Positions 11,393 to 22,439 of a stretch of DNA of 64,000 bases are shown piece by piece. The position numbers and the translations under genes were made by a program. The stretch comes from Mactra quadrangularis (Eukaryota; Mollusca; Bivalvia; Venerida; Mactridae): positions 33,409,231-33,473,230 of the forward strand of contig CM046307.1 in NCBI GenBank assembly GCA_025267735.1, written 5' to 3'. Each line of letters begins with the position of its first letter. Within the stretch, counting starts at the first letter, position 1. The notes under the pieces are model-generated. The model ran no database searches, had not been told where the DNA came from, and was given only the letters and a program-made list of their open reading frames with translations.

Positions 11393-11510
11393 TATGGTGG
11401 CTGGTTTACGCCATGTTGTTTTTTCGTTTCTTCGCAGCGAATATTAGAAAATACGAAAAAATCGAAAAAAAAACAACGTAAATACGACATGGCATAAATC
11501 AGTCACCATA
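11393..11510. mobile_element. MITE family M5, 118-bp near-palindrome with target duplication
   Basis: TATGGTGGCTGGTTTACGCC at the left and the complement ending AAATCAGTCACCATA at the right give arms of about 23 bp, continuing into T-rich / A-rich sequence. The flanks are CTAAATT (11,386-11,392) and CTAAATC (11,511-11,517), a 7-bp target duplication with one mismatch. Confidence 0.8.
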
Positions 11511-11544
11511 CTAAATCTCCAACAGTCACCAGGTAGATATTATT

Positions 11545-12480
11545 CAGGTCTGTGAAGATAGCTATCTATTGTCTTTTCTCTATTCAGACATTTGAATGGA
11601 CAGCTGTCTATATGTAACTCTTTGAATAGACTTTTGACACATTTTAAATGTATATATATGATTTTGCGAAAAGACTTCTGAAAAGACTTTAGCAATAACT
11701 GCTGTCTATTCGCTACTTTTTTAATAGACTTCTGGCACATTCAGATTGCATAACTATGTTTGTGCAAATAAACTTCTGAATTGACTTTTGAATGGACATT
11801 TGTCTCTTAACGTATTCCAAAAAAGACTTTTAAATCTATTTGATTGCATTACCGACTATTTTCGAATAGACTTCTGAATAGACTTCCGAATATACAGCTG
11901 TCTATTCACGACCCACGAATGAACCTCAGGATTAATCTGAATGCAAAGGTACATTTTTGCGAAAAGACTTTTGAATAGAGATTCAAATAGACTTTTGAAT
12001 GCACATGTGTCGCTTCGCATTCCGGGAATAGACATCTTGCACATTCAGATTGTATAACTATGTTTGTGCGAATAAACTTCTGAATTGAGTTTTGAATGGA
12101 CATTTGTCTCTTTACGTATTCCACAAAAAGACTTTTTAATCTGTTTGATTGCATTACCGACTATTTTCGAATTGACTTCTGAATAGACTTCCGAATATAC
12201 AGCGGTCTATTCACAACCCACGAATGAGCCCAAGGAAGAATCTGAATGTATAGCTATATATTCGTGAAAATACTTTTGAATATAGATCCTAATAGACAGC
12301 TATCTTTTCGGCATTTTGTGAATAGATTTTCGTACAGATTTTTCAACTTACTTATATTTATGTATACAGTAAATGCAAATAGACTTCTGAATGAATAGAT
12401 TTCTCTATACATAGCTGTGTATTGTACGAATAAACTTTTAAAAAGAGAATAGACAATAGATAGCTAACTTCACAGACCTA
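11545..12480. mobile_element. 936-bp foldback element M6 with 7-bp target duplication and internal GAATAGAC array
   Basis: Inverted termini of about 40 bp (CAGGTCTGTGAAGATAGCTA left; complement TAGCTAACTTCACAGACCTA right) are flanked by perfect TATTATT on both sides (11,538-11,544 and 12,481-12,487). The interior is built from repeats of the type GACTTCTGAATAGAC and GAATGGACA, in larger duplicated blocks (about 11,735-11,910 resembles 12,040-12,225). The minus-strand open frames here are repeat artefacts. No transposase. Confidence 0.85.
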
Positions 12481-12487
12481 TATTATT

Positions 12488-14865
12488 AAACTACATAGGA
12501 GACAAGTGGCTTCCAGAAAATGTTCCGGCAGGGGATTACTATGGTGAACATTGTGTATAATTCATTGAATAATAAACTTTACCTCATTTAAATTTTGATA
12601 TTCTTCCATTGAATTATGTTGAATACATTGGAACACTGTACAACTTTATTCTGATGTTAGGCCTATATTACATTCGAACAGTCTGCAAAAATATAACGAT
12701 TGAACAAAAGTTAACTTTTCAAATCAATAAAATGAATAACAGAATAATTAGGGACTTTCGTCAGGCATTTCCCTCCCCCCCCCCCCCCGATAAAATATAA
12801 AGCAATCTTATTGGTAAGTAGGTCCTTACACCTGGAATCCTCGGATTTTATCATTGAAGATCTATGACAGGATAACAAAATATTTCATCTAATATCTTTC
12901 TTGTTAATTAAGATATTTACAGAAGTGGTGAAATTATGATAGTTATTTACGCTAAAAATACTTAGCTTATTTTTCAAACAATTTAAATGATTTAAAAAAA
13001 TGTTATTTAAGATTAATTTTGGCAAACTGACATTGAAAAGTTTGGATAAAATCCGAGTAATCCAACAAATTGAATCTATCTATTTGAGGAGTATACAAGG
13101 GGAAATAACTGGCTAAGTCCCTTAGATTTATAAATGATTTACCTTTCTAGCCATATCAACTACATTAATGTTTCTCTAGTATAAAATAAGGGACCTGCCT
13201 ATATTTCGCTGAATTCTCCGATTTATCATAGTGTCGTGGCTACAGACTATGTTTATTATGTAAAAATGAATGCAGTTGTTATAAATAACAGACATTTAGT
13301 AATGAATCATCGCATAAACGATGGATAGCTAAACTACTCAGTGTATAGATTTCTGAATAATCTACAACCAACTGTTCTACTTGATATAGAGATAGGCAAA
13401 AGAATGGTCGTACAAATATTCCAATACTAAACTCTACATAGGCTATAGCTTACTAGCGTAATTCGCATCGCTAAACCGCAACCACTTTGCTGATGCGCAA
13501 TGATTTCTCGTGGGCTGAGTGTGTTCACAAAGCATAGCGACATAAAATAGTTCCATTTCATAGGAAAGAAATCTCTGGATTTAAAGACACACTTTCGAAG
13601 TTAAAGTAAAATGTTAAAAAAAAGATTCTGTTTCGTCGTGACTCGAACGCTCATTGTCAGACTTGTACAATACAAATTTATTTTTTAACTTGTTGCTTAG
13701 CAATCAGAACTAATGCATTTATTAATTGCAAAATACGTTCCAAATAAAACTTTTACAGCCTAATAATACTGATGTCAACTTGTTGAAAACTGTCTTCGAC
13801 TCTCGAAATACATGATATATCGGTTACGACATTAAATTTAAACTTTAAGTAGATAAATTTTCATACAAATAATTGTACACTAGGACTTTGGCCTCATAGA
13901 AACAAGCAGTTTCAGTTTAAATGTTTTATTTTATAAATGGAGAATTAAACCTTTAAAACAAAATTGTTTCGATTTGTGCAGACGTAGTATGCGTGACATT
14001 TCGCGTTGGTTGCGCTATTTGAAGTCACCCTTGTGACATTTACGTTGTTTCTATGACAGGACCGTAAATCAAAGCTGAATTTGTTCGGGTTTGAAAAGTG
14101 GAATTCAATTTTCGACTCCAACAAAACATTCGATTTCCACGGTCACACGGTGACCTAGATCGTATTTCGAACAGTTTTGACCCTCGCACTGCTGCTTTAG
14201 TTGTAGATAGACAGTAGTCTTTATGGCCATGAAAAGAATATTTATTTTTGAGTTGATTAAGCTCGGGCTGACTGAAATCGGCCAAAAATTGACTGATCTA
14301 TGAGGTTTAGATTACAACCATGTCTGTTTTTCTACAGAAATAAGCTTGAGAGTTACATACCTTTTGTAAGTATATAGTATCGGTGTAGTTTATTTTTTGA
14401 GAATTGTTTTGTTATGTTTTGATTTGTTTTTTTTTTAAATAAGAATTATGTGTTATGAGATGTGTTTAAGGGGTTTTGGGTTGTAGATGGGTCTTGAGCG
14501 GGTCCAAAAAGGGGGGATATCTTGACATAACCCACGCCGATAGCCTGTGATTTGAATAGATAAATGTTAAAATTTCATTGCAATACTTAATTTGCATATG
14601 CAACTTTTATAACCTCATTAAAATGGTATCATAAGAAAGATAGACCTAACAAATGTGATACCGATACTCATTCTAAAGTTCTGTCATACATGTAGTTCGT
14701 AATTAAACTATAAGCAAAAATTGGTATTTTGATACAGTGGAAAGTAATTTGCATATTATGCAAAACACTTAATGTTGACAGGGTGTCATTACTCAATTTC
14801 TGAACCAGCTCTGTTTAACATATATAGAAACTTCGTTAATTTTAAAAAATTTAGTCAGACTGCAA
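12488..14865. other. Unannotated AT-rich stretch with a C14 run
   Basis: Poly-C at about 12,775-12,788. No gene recognised; the 81-codon minus-strand frame at 14,040-14,285 has no domain I know and no clear splice context. From about 14,490 the sequence is low-complexity AT. Confidence 0.5.
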
Positions 14866-15190
14866 CAGCTTGTTTGTTTGTTTTTGTTGATTTAACGCCG
14901 TAGCAAAACATAAAAGGTCATAAAACGGCGGTCAGTCAACCTACTCACTCCTCCCGGAATAGCTAAATCTCTGGACTTAGCTGTTAACCAATTACTAAGC
15001 GCATACTTTTGTCGGTGACTGACAACTGCCCTACATAATTTAAAATCATTGGTAGGAGGGAGAATGACCGTAGAAATAATTCATGACCAAGCTCCATGAA
15101 AGTATGCCCGAACGGAAATCGAACCCACGACCCTTCGATCAGTAAACTTGCGTGCAACCAACTGAGCAAGCCGGGCGGCGACTGCAACAG
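14866..15190 (-). mobile_element. SINE-A, near full-length tRNA-derived SINE
   Basis: Read on the minus strand it begins with a tRNA-like head near 15,180 (A-box-like GCTTGCTCAGTTGG, B-box-like GTGGGTTCGATTTC), then a central region, and ends GGCGTTAAATCAACAAAAAC with a CAAACAAACA tail. The head-to-tail order is complete, so this is the reference copy for the other SINE-A entries. The 72-codon open frame across it is an artefact. Confidence 0.85.
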
Positions 15191-18100
15191 AATGCTAGTC
15201 AAATGGCAGAAACATATTCTACAATTTACAATGCATTTTGCATAAAAATTAAATCATCATTTACTTATGCATCATTTTAATTGTCATACATGTATTTGTA
15301 TCTTATTTACATCATTAGCGTATCGTTATCATATTTCACCCAAAAATATTGTTGTAAAAATTAAATGACATTTATTTGTACTGAAAACATGTGTTGCATT
15401 ACGTAAAATACCAAATTTGCATACATTTGCATATTTAGTTTTCTTATCAAGCTAAAATTTATACCATAAAAATGCTGAAGATTAGCTGGGTGTCATTACT
15501 TGGATTCTTAAAGGTACTCATTCACAGATTTCACCTTAAATATCAACTTTTTCTAAAACAATCAAATTGAATAAAATATTTTTGAACGCGGGAAAGTTGT
15601 GTTCTGATAATGACAATTTTAGTGCAAATTGCGAACAACTATGATAGTGTTTCATATCTACCCGATTTGACATGGTAAAGACGTTTTTTGTGTATTTTTG
15701 TGATTTTATTGTATATTTCTTGCAACATATAGATCACTTTATCTTAAAATTATACACAATAAATAATAAGAATTATATTTTTGCCATCATTACAGATCTG
15801 AATGGTATTTTTGTATTGAAAAAAATAAACCAAAACCTGTGAACTAGCACCTTTAATCAGAACTATTTAAAGGGACTAAAGCGCACGGTTCACCTCATAC
15901 GCTGTAGCCTGTAGGACTAATGTCAAATGCTCTATTATATAGGTTTCAATAAAAGACGTCGTTTGTGAATGTCGCTTCCTTTTTATGACATATTTCAGGG
16001 GTATTCCGTTTTGCAATAATTGACATTACATTTTAAAATGGCATTATCATGATTCGTAAAAACATATAATTCCGGTTTACATAAATATTATCAACATTTC
16101 TGATTAAGAATGCTTATGTGCTTACCAATGGTACTTATACCAGAATGTAATGATACCATTTACTTCTAAACTGAACTCATGTTGAACAAGTCTTGTATTT
16201 CTTTTCTGTCTTGAGCCATAAACATAATTCACAATCTGCAATATATATAACGTACGAGAAAAACCAAGCAAAAATGTTTCATCTGTCTTAATTTGTACTT
16301 AAAACTTACATTTGAGTACAAAACTAGTTGTATTTTAAATGTATAGCACGTTCACTAGTTAGGATAAAAATTGAAAAAAATAGAAACTTTGTTAAGGAAG
16401 AAAAATCCTGCTATATGTCATATTCTAATTATGCTACATTTAATATACATGTATATATTTTTGGTCAAGTTCCTTCAGTCATGTACAGTTACTCTTCCCT
16501 TACCCTCTACAATTAGGGGTTATAATTAAAATATCGTACAACAAAAATCATCTGAAGTCAATCTTATGAATTTGTCGAATAAGCTTTTGTGGTAAAACAA
16601 TTGGTAGTATAATCAGAATTTATACAATGATAAATTAATCTGTGTATTTTAGTATCATAGGAATAAATATTGACCATATCATAAGTATTTTCCGATTTTG
16701 GCTAAAGACGGGTTTATTCGTAAGATAGATTTATTATGACCCAAGTTGCTAAATATTTGTCTTATTCTCGTTAAGAAATTTCTTGTAGATTGTCTTGTCC
16801 TGTCTAACTTTCATTATTCAACCATCACAACCTGAAATAGACAAAACACGAGAAGACAAACCCGACAGAAATATGTTGTTTAATGTAAAAAATATGATAA
16901 AAGAAATGCTGAAAAAGAAACAGATTAGATTAAACATAAAAAAGAATAGTGGGAAACACGGACAACTGACAAGCATGCAATAGGGCCAGGGAGGGGCACG
17001 GGCAGGGATTTTATACACCATGGGGATTATGTGGTCCGTTTAGGGCGGTCATTTCCGCTACCATTCCCACCTAACTAACAGGGCTATAGGAAGTCTCTGA
17101 TCACAATTATTCCAGGATAGCTGACTTGCACAAACTATGTTTTTACCTAGCTAAGACAAATCGATAAATACCCCAAAACCAAACCCTATACTAAAAACCC
17201 TCCTTAAAATTATGACCCCAACCATGCTGACAAAAAAACAAATTAAGCTTTAATGACCCCCAAGTTTTGTCATATTTAAGTACTCAGCCACTTGTAATTT
17301 CATTGAAATCTAAAAAAACTTGTGAAAAAATTCGATTCTAACCATAATTATAATTGACTTATGTGGTTATGTCAAAATCAAACCAGAAGGTAATATACAT
17401 ACAAATAAAAGCTATCTATTTAAGTTGCATCTAAACTGTGGAAGAAAATCATATTTAAACATTGACTTATGTGCATAACAGCTACTCATTAACACTTGAT
17501 ATAAGGATTCAGACATAGAGGCGGGTGGAGTAAAATGACACTCAAAAAGACACAAGTTTTGCGACAGAACCGTTAATTTGAACTTGATTCTAGACTTTTT
17601 ATATTAGGGTCTTATATTAGAATCCTATCTGTTGTTGTCTTTTCGTCTTTTTTCTCGATTCTCTAATCTTCTTCTGATTGGTCAATATGAATCTGCGGAT
17701 ATTTTGACGCTATTTTGATGCCAGTCAACAATAATTGCTTAAAACCAATATGCACTTAATATTTCGTCTATTTATAATATAAATAAAGATTGCTATTGGA
17801 CCTCGATGTCGTTAAAAGTCATTTCTATTTATTTATTCCTTGCTCTCTTCCCTCGTCCCTAAATTTGTTTAAGCGATAGTCTAGTTTTGAGTTGCTTGAC
17901 TTCGTGTTTGTAGTTATTCGAACCTTGGAAACTGACGGCTTTCTAAGATTTTTTGATAATAATTTAAATTTATATTCAATAAGCGTAGACTGAATTAAGT
18001 TACCATTCCATTAACTTACAATGACAAAAGTCTACATGCAGTATTTCTTTCAAGAGGTAAGTTGGAGGAAAATGTTTTCATCCCATTTATGGGCAAGATT

Positions 18101-18246
18101 TTGATTATCGTTGATGTTTTATTTTGTTTAATTGTGAAGGGTTTTTAAAAGTAATTTTAGATTGAGTCACTTGAATTATGAGTATTTTATGTGTATTGTT
18201 ATACTTGCATGTATGTGTTTTCAACCTTCAACCAAAAAGCTTGTAG
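15191..18246. other. Unannotated AT-rich stretch
   Basis: No gene recognised. 16,795-17,021 carries short open frames on both strands in a purine-rich / pyrimidine-rich tract. A G/C-richer piece near 16,980-17,100 (GGGCGGTCATTTCCGC) may be the edge of an unclassified repeat. Confidence 0.4.
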
Positions 18247-18543
18247 TGGTCGAAAATCTATAAAACTGTTGTAATACCCAAAAGTCTTTACGGCTGTAAA
18301 CTGTGGAACAATGTGTCGCAGTCTGCCCTGGAACGGTTAGATAGAAACGATAGATTCTGTATTAAACTTAAACAACATTTACCCACATACTCTTATGCAC
18401 ATACATCTTTGTGCTCTCTTGGTATCAACTCAATCATTAATGAAGTAGAACACAAAACTTCAATTCTTTGGTCAATCGTGTTGCTTGTCACATGTATATT
18501 TGTCAAAAGCATTATTTATCAAAAGACTAAAGCCCAGTACTAA
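18247..18543 (+). pseudogene. LINE ORF2 fragment (region after the reverse transcriptase)
   Basis: One frame reads ...KTVVIPKSLYGCKLWNNVSQ, then SALERLDRNDRFCIKLKQHL and ...LCSLGINSIINEVEHKTS. The SLYGCxLWNN block followed by a leucine-rich LERLxRxxRFCxK segment is typical of the post-RT region of non-LTR retrotransposon ORF2. An in-frame stop lies just upstream (18,244-18,246), and neither the RT core nor a C-terminal knuckle is nearby. It is therefore a dead internal fragment of a LINE different from the one at 33-39 kb. The frame is still open for nearly 100 codons, suggesting fairly recent decay. Confidence 0.75.
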
Positions 18544-20458
18544 TGACATTGTCTATCATATCATGTGAAAGTTAATTTTATTTGAAGTTATGATATAGAC
18601 CTACATGAGAATAAGGACCGAATGACAAGCCATATTTTATGTACTTTCTTTGCTATCTGACATACCATAGTGTGTGTTAGTTACTTTAATAGAAGATAGA
18701 AAAAGGACAGTCAGACGTACATGTGATAACGTGTGACTGTTATTGAATTAAAGTTAAAGACCAACTGAGCGATTGAATCGTGTGGCTTGTCAATTCAGAT
18801 GTTAGGTGGAATTTGAAAACAGAAACTATCGAATGCTATGTCATATTGTGGGTATGTTATTTTAATTAAAGACAGAACTTGGTATAAGCGATGGGACCAA
18901 ATTAATGCTAATTATGTACATCTGCTCAATCTGCTTTATCATAAATACAGGAGAATCAGGAAAACTGCTAGAAATAGGATGTCAGTTAAAGGACATGGTG
19001 TTAAATAATCCAATGAAAGAACAAGAAAGTTACAGTTTACTCACGAATAAACTTTTGAATAGTTACCTTGAATAGCTTACTACTACTAGCTTAAGTCTGG
19101 GTCCTCGTACATTGTACAATAAATAAACGACCGATTTCCATATGGGTTTGTAAAGGCGTGTGTAATAGAAACAAATCATAAATGAGAAAAATTCGGGCCG
19201 CTGAAATATTTCCAGGAAAATTGTCATATTTCTTTCATTGGTTAAGTATATGAAGAAGTTCCCAGCCCTGTGGAAGGGTATGTGATTACATAACATAGAC
19301 ACCAGTCCTGGAAAGCTAGGTTAGATGTGCTGGCTGTAGTGAAATACACTTAAATGTGTTGACACTTATTAAGTACAGTTGAACTGGGAAATTATTAGAA
19401 TGTAAACATTGCCACGTGTTTTAGGTAAACAAACAGTTTTACCCTAGATGACCAGCGTCTGCGTACAAAGGTCATGTGTTTGTGTACGAAACGAAAGTGT
19501 ATAAGATCATTAAAGTTTCTTCCATACAAATCTAACCAATCATTATAAAACTGTAGTCATAGTTTGATTGTTGTGGGGATACCTTTTGACAAAAAATCCT
19601 ATCTAGTATTTAAACAATCAGAAGCGTCTAAACACTTATCTTAAAGAGCCGAAATCGGTATGAAAACAAAGGAAAAAAACGAAATCTTTTTCACTTGACT
19701 TTACCATTAAGCTGAACTGAAGACATTGGAAGTACAAAACTAATAAAGTGCATGCACTATTCTAAAAGTCATCAGAATGGTTTCGTAGTGAAAATATATT
19801 ATAGCATTACTAAACAATGTATCTTGAACAAAATACTTAAATTGCAAAAACACAATTAAGTTGAAATAATTATAATAATACGTATATTAAAATAGCTGTT
19901 AAATAATAATAACGATCATGCGATCATTTACACTGATTGTATGTACAAGTTAATCATCTCTTTCAAAACGTAAAAATATAAAAATATGATGACGCTACAT
20001 TACAATACGCCCTATATTCATTACAAAAATGCTTTATCATACTAATACATATATAGCCATGTTCTATCAAATCATAAGCTGTGAAGCATGTTACTTGATA
20101 CCATTGACCACTTCTGTGCACAGTACAAATCATTAGAAAATGCTGTAGTTTTTAAAGTTTTTTTGTAATATGTAAATTAATCAGTTAGGTAACAAACATG
20201 TACATAAATTAACTATACTATATGCCTTCCACATCCATGTGAACAACAACATAATTCATTAAACGTAGTTTGAATTGTTATTTTTAACAAAATTTTCCAA
20301 AATTCCAAAAGATGTTTTTTTTTTGTTCAAATAAGTGCAACATTTCTACATGTAATTAGCATCCTAGCCAGACTTAGTACTTTCATCACCATGTCAATTA
20401 TGTTTTGTAAATAGTACCTTTAATATTTGGTACATCATTAAAAAATGTTAACACGACG
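18544..20458. other. Non-coding stretch with one SINE-B tail fragment
   Basis: About 19,302-19,376 (CCAGTCCTGGAAAGCTAGGT, GTGTTGACAC) matches the 3' part of SINE-B copies at 27.16 and 52.75 kb. No gene recognised elsewhere. Confidence 0.5.
19302..19376 (+). mobile_element. SINE-B 3' fragment
   Basis: CTGGAAAGCTAGGTTAGATG, GCTGGCTGTAGTGAAAT and AATGTGTTGACAC line up with the SINE-B 3' region at 27,159-27,246 and, inverted, at about 52,748-52,822. Confidence 0.6.
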
Positions 20459-20978
20459 TAATATCCGATCTAGCTATCCTCCCGTAAATGGGCCCTTCAC
20501 TAGATTGCTCAGAATTATGTGTGATATCTTTTAGTATAATTCCGATCTAGCAATCCTCCCAAAAATGGGCCCTTCACTAGATTGCTCAGAATTATACGTG
20601 ATATCTTTTAGTATCATTCCGATCTAGCTATCCTCCCATAAATGGGCCCTTCACTAGATTGCTCAGAATTATGTGTGATATCTTTAAAAATGATTCTGAT
20701 CTAGCAATCCTCCCATAAAGGGCCCTTCACTAGATTGCTCAGAATTATGTGTGATATCTTTTAGTATAATTCTGATCTAGCTATCCTCCCAAAAATGGGC
20801 CCTTCACTAGATTGCTCAGAATTATGTGTGATATCTTTTAGTATAATTCTGATCTAGCTATCCTCCCATAAAGGGCCCTTCACTAGATTGCTCAGAATTA
20901 TTTGTCATATATATGTAAGTATAATTCCGATCTAGCTATCCTCCCATAAAGGGCCCTTCACTAGATTGCTCGGAATTG
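20459..20978. repeat. 77-bp satellite, seven units
   Basis: Seven head-to-tail units share GATCTAGCTATCCTCCCA, GGGCCCTTCACTAGATTGCT and CAGAATTATGTGTGATATC. Units alternate between AAATGGGCCC and AAAGGGCCC variants. Each has an inverted pair, ATTCTGA...TCAGAAT, enclosing the conserved half. The linker ATCTTTTAGTATA is more variable; the conserved half is sharply maintained. Confidence 0.95.
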
Positions 20979-22122
20979 TCTTTTTTGCTTGTTGTTGTTT
21001 TTTGTTGTCGTTTTTTATTCGAAGTATATAGGTTTAAACTCGCTTACTTAACAAATAAAAAGTCTTAGTACATCGTTATCAGGCATTATAAGTGATAACT
21101 ACATGTATATAAAAAAGAAAGAACAATAGTTTTAGTAGTTTTTGACCTACGTACAATAATTATGTTGTTAAACCCATTGATGTGATGGTATAAGTATAAA
21201 TCATTTATGTATTTTCAGACATTCATTTGAAATTTAGTCATGCTCCACAGCGTATCATAGTTTGTATTGTTACAGAGAATGCAGACAGTTGGTACCAAGT
21301 CAACACCTTTAATAACTGACTTACAAATGAAATAAAAATCTTATTAAGTATTTTCTAAAATAGTCCTATGGGTGATCTAAATGTCAAACACGTACATTGA
21401 ATATAACATTGTTAGACAAAACTGTTAAACAAAAAAGTAATGTAAACAATCGATCTAAAATTAACATAACTTAACATTTCAACAGACCTGCTTTTACAAT
21501 TTACACATCTATATATCTATTGCAGATCAACAATGTTTTAAATTTTCCCATTTCTATACATTTTTATTAGTATTAGCTATTTTTAAATATTTAATAAAAC
21601 AGCTTTTCACTGCTACCACTTTTAGCACATTTTCAAAAAAAAAACCAGAAACAATATGTTACAAAAATGCAAGACAAAGCATGGGGACAAAAAAGGCTAA
21701 ATAAAAGAGCTTACACTTTTTTTTCTGAATAGCGATTAGAACTAACATACCGGTACTTTAATGCACAAACTGCCCCCATTTAACAAGGTTTAAAGGTGGC
21801 CAACTACTATAACCAGCTTTTCTGGACATATATATATCGATTAACCGTACCGGCTAACCCGTCGAAACAATACACCCAATACGGAAGACAATAGCCATAA
21901 GTAGATTATATTTTATAAAAGGAAATATCCTATAGAGCCTAGGACTTAACTCCGGATAATTTGAATACCACTAAACAACGACCCTGGACAAACCTACATA
22001 AGAAATGGGACAACACAACTTGTAATATGTATGTCTGATATACAAATGAATGACAAAAATATGCAAACACCATTAATCAGTTTGCAATATCATTACTGTT
22101 TTGGGTTCCATGTCACAGGGAC
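20979..22122. other. Unannotated AT-rich stretch
   Basis: A T/G-rich simple tract (TTGTTGTTTTTTGTTGTCG) follows the satellite. No gene or classified repeat recognised. Confidence 0.4.
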
Positions 22123-22403
22123 GAAGTAGTCAATGTCTTGAAACAAGTAAAATAAGAGCATGGCATAACTGACATTGGACAGTGGCCCCCACAAAGCCCT
22201 GACCTAAATCCAGTTGAAAGTCTTTAGTTTGACTTAAAGTGTACAGTTTGCGATTACAGGTCAAGAAATTTTAAAGATTTAGAAGCTAATAACGGGATGC
22301 CTGGGTCAAAACACATGTAGAAAAGTGCTAAAGACTTATCAGAAGCATGCCAGATAGAATGCAAGCTGTTATTGCTTCAAAAGAAGGCTACACACGTTAT
22401 TAA
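22123..22403 (+). pseudogene. Tc1-like transposase C-terminal remnant
   Basis: In one frame the translation runs ...EHGITDIGQWPPQSPDLNPV followed by ESL-stop-FDLK, later WVKTHVEKC-stop-RLI, and finally SMPDRMQAVIASKEGYTRY-stop. WPPQSPDLNPxExLW is the block around the third catalytic acidic residue of Tc1/mariner DDE transposases, and SMPxRMQAVIxxKxGxTxY is the usual Tc1 C-terminus. At least three in-frame stops and a scrambled middle show it is dead. The N-terminal DNA-binding domain and the first two catalytic residues are absent; no terminal inverted repeats were recognised. Roughly the last quarter of a 340-residue transposase remains. Confidence 0.85.
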
Positions 22404-22439
22404 AACTGAATGAGTGACAGTGTTGCTGAATTGGTTGTG

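Noticed and set aside
11540..12154. Minus-strand frames rich in KSLFKSLF / SIQKSIRK repeats
   Set aside because: Products of the GAATAGAC array inside the M6 foldback element, not conserved protein repeats.
15115..15185. Possible tRNA gene
   Set aside because: A- and B-box-like motifs are present, but the sequence is the head of a multi-copy SINE with a conserved body and 3' end; no cloverleaf with intact arms was found.
14984..15202. 72-codon minus-strand frame (SWVRFPFGHTFMEL)
   Set aside because: Translation of SINE-A including its tRNA-like head; the same peptide style appears wherever such SINEs occur.
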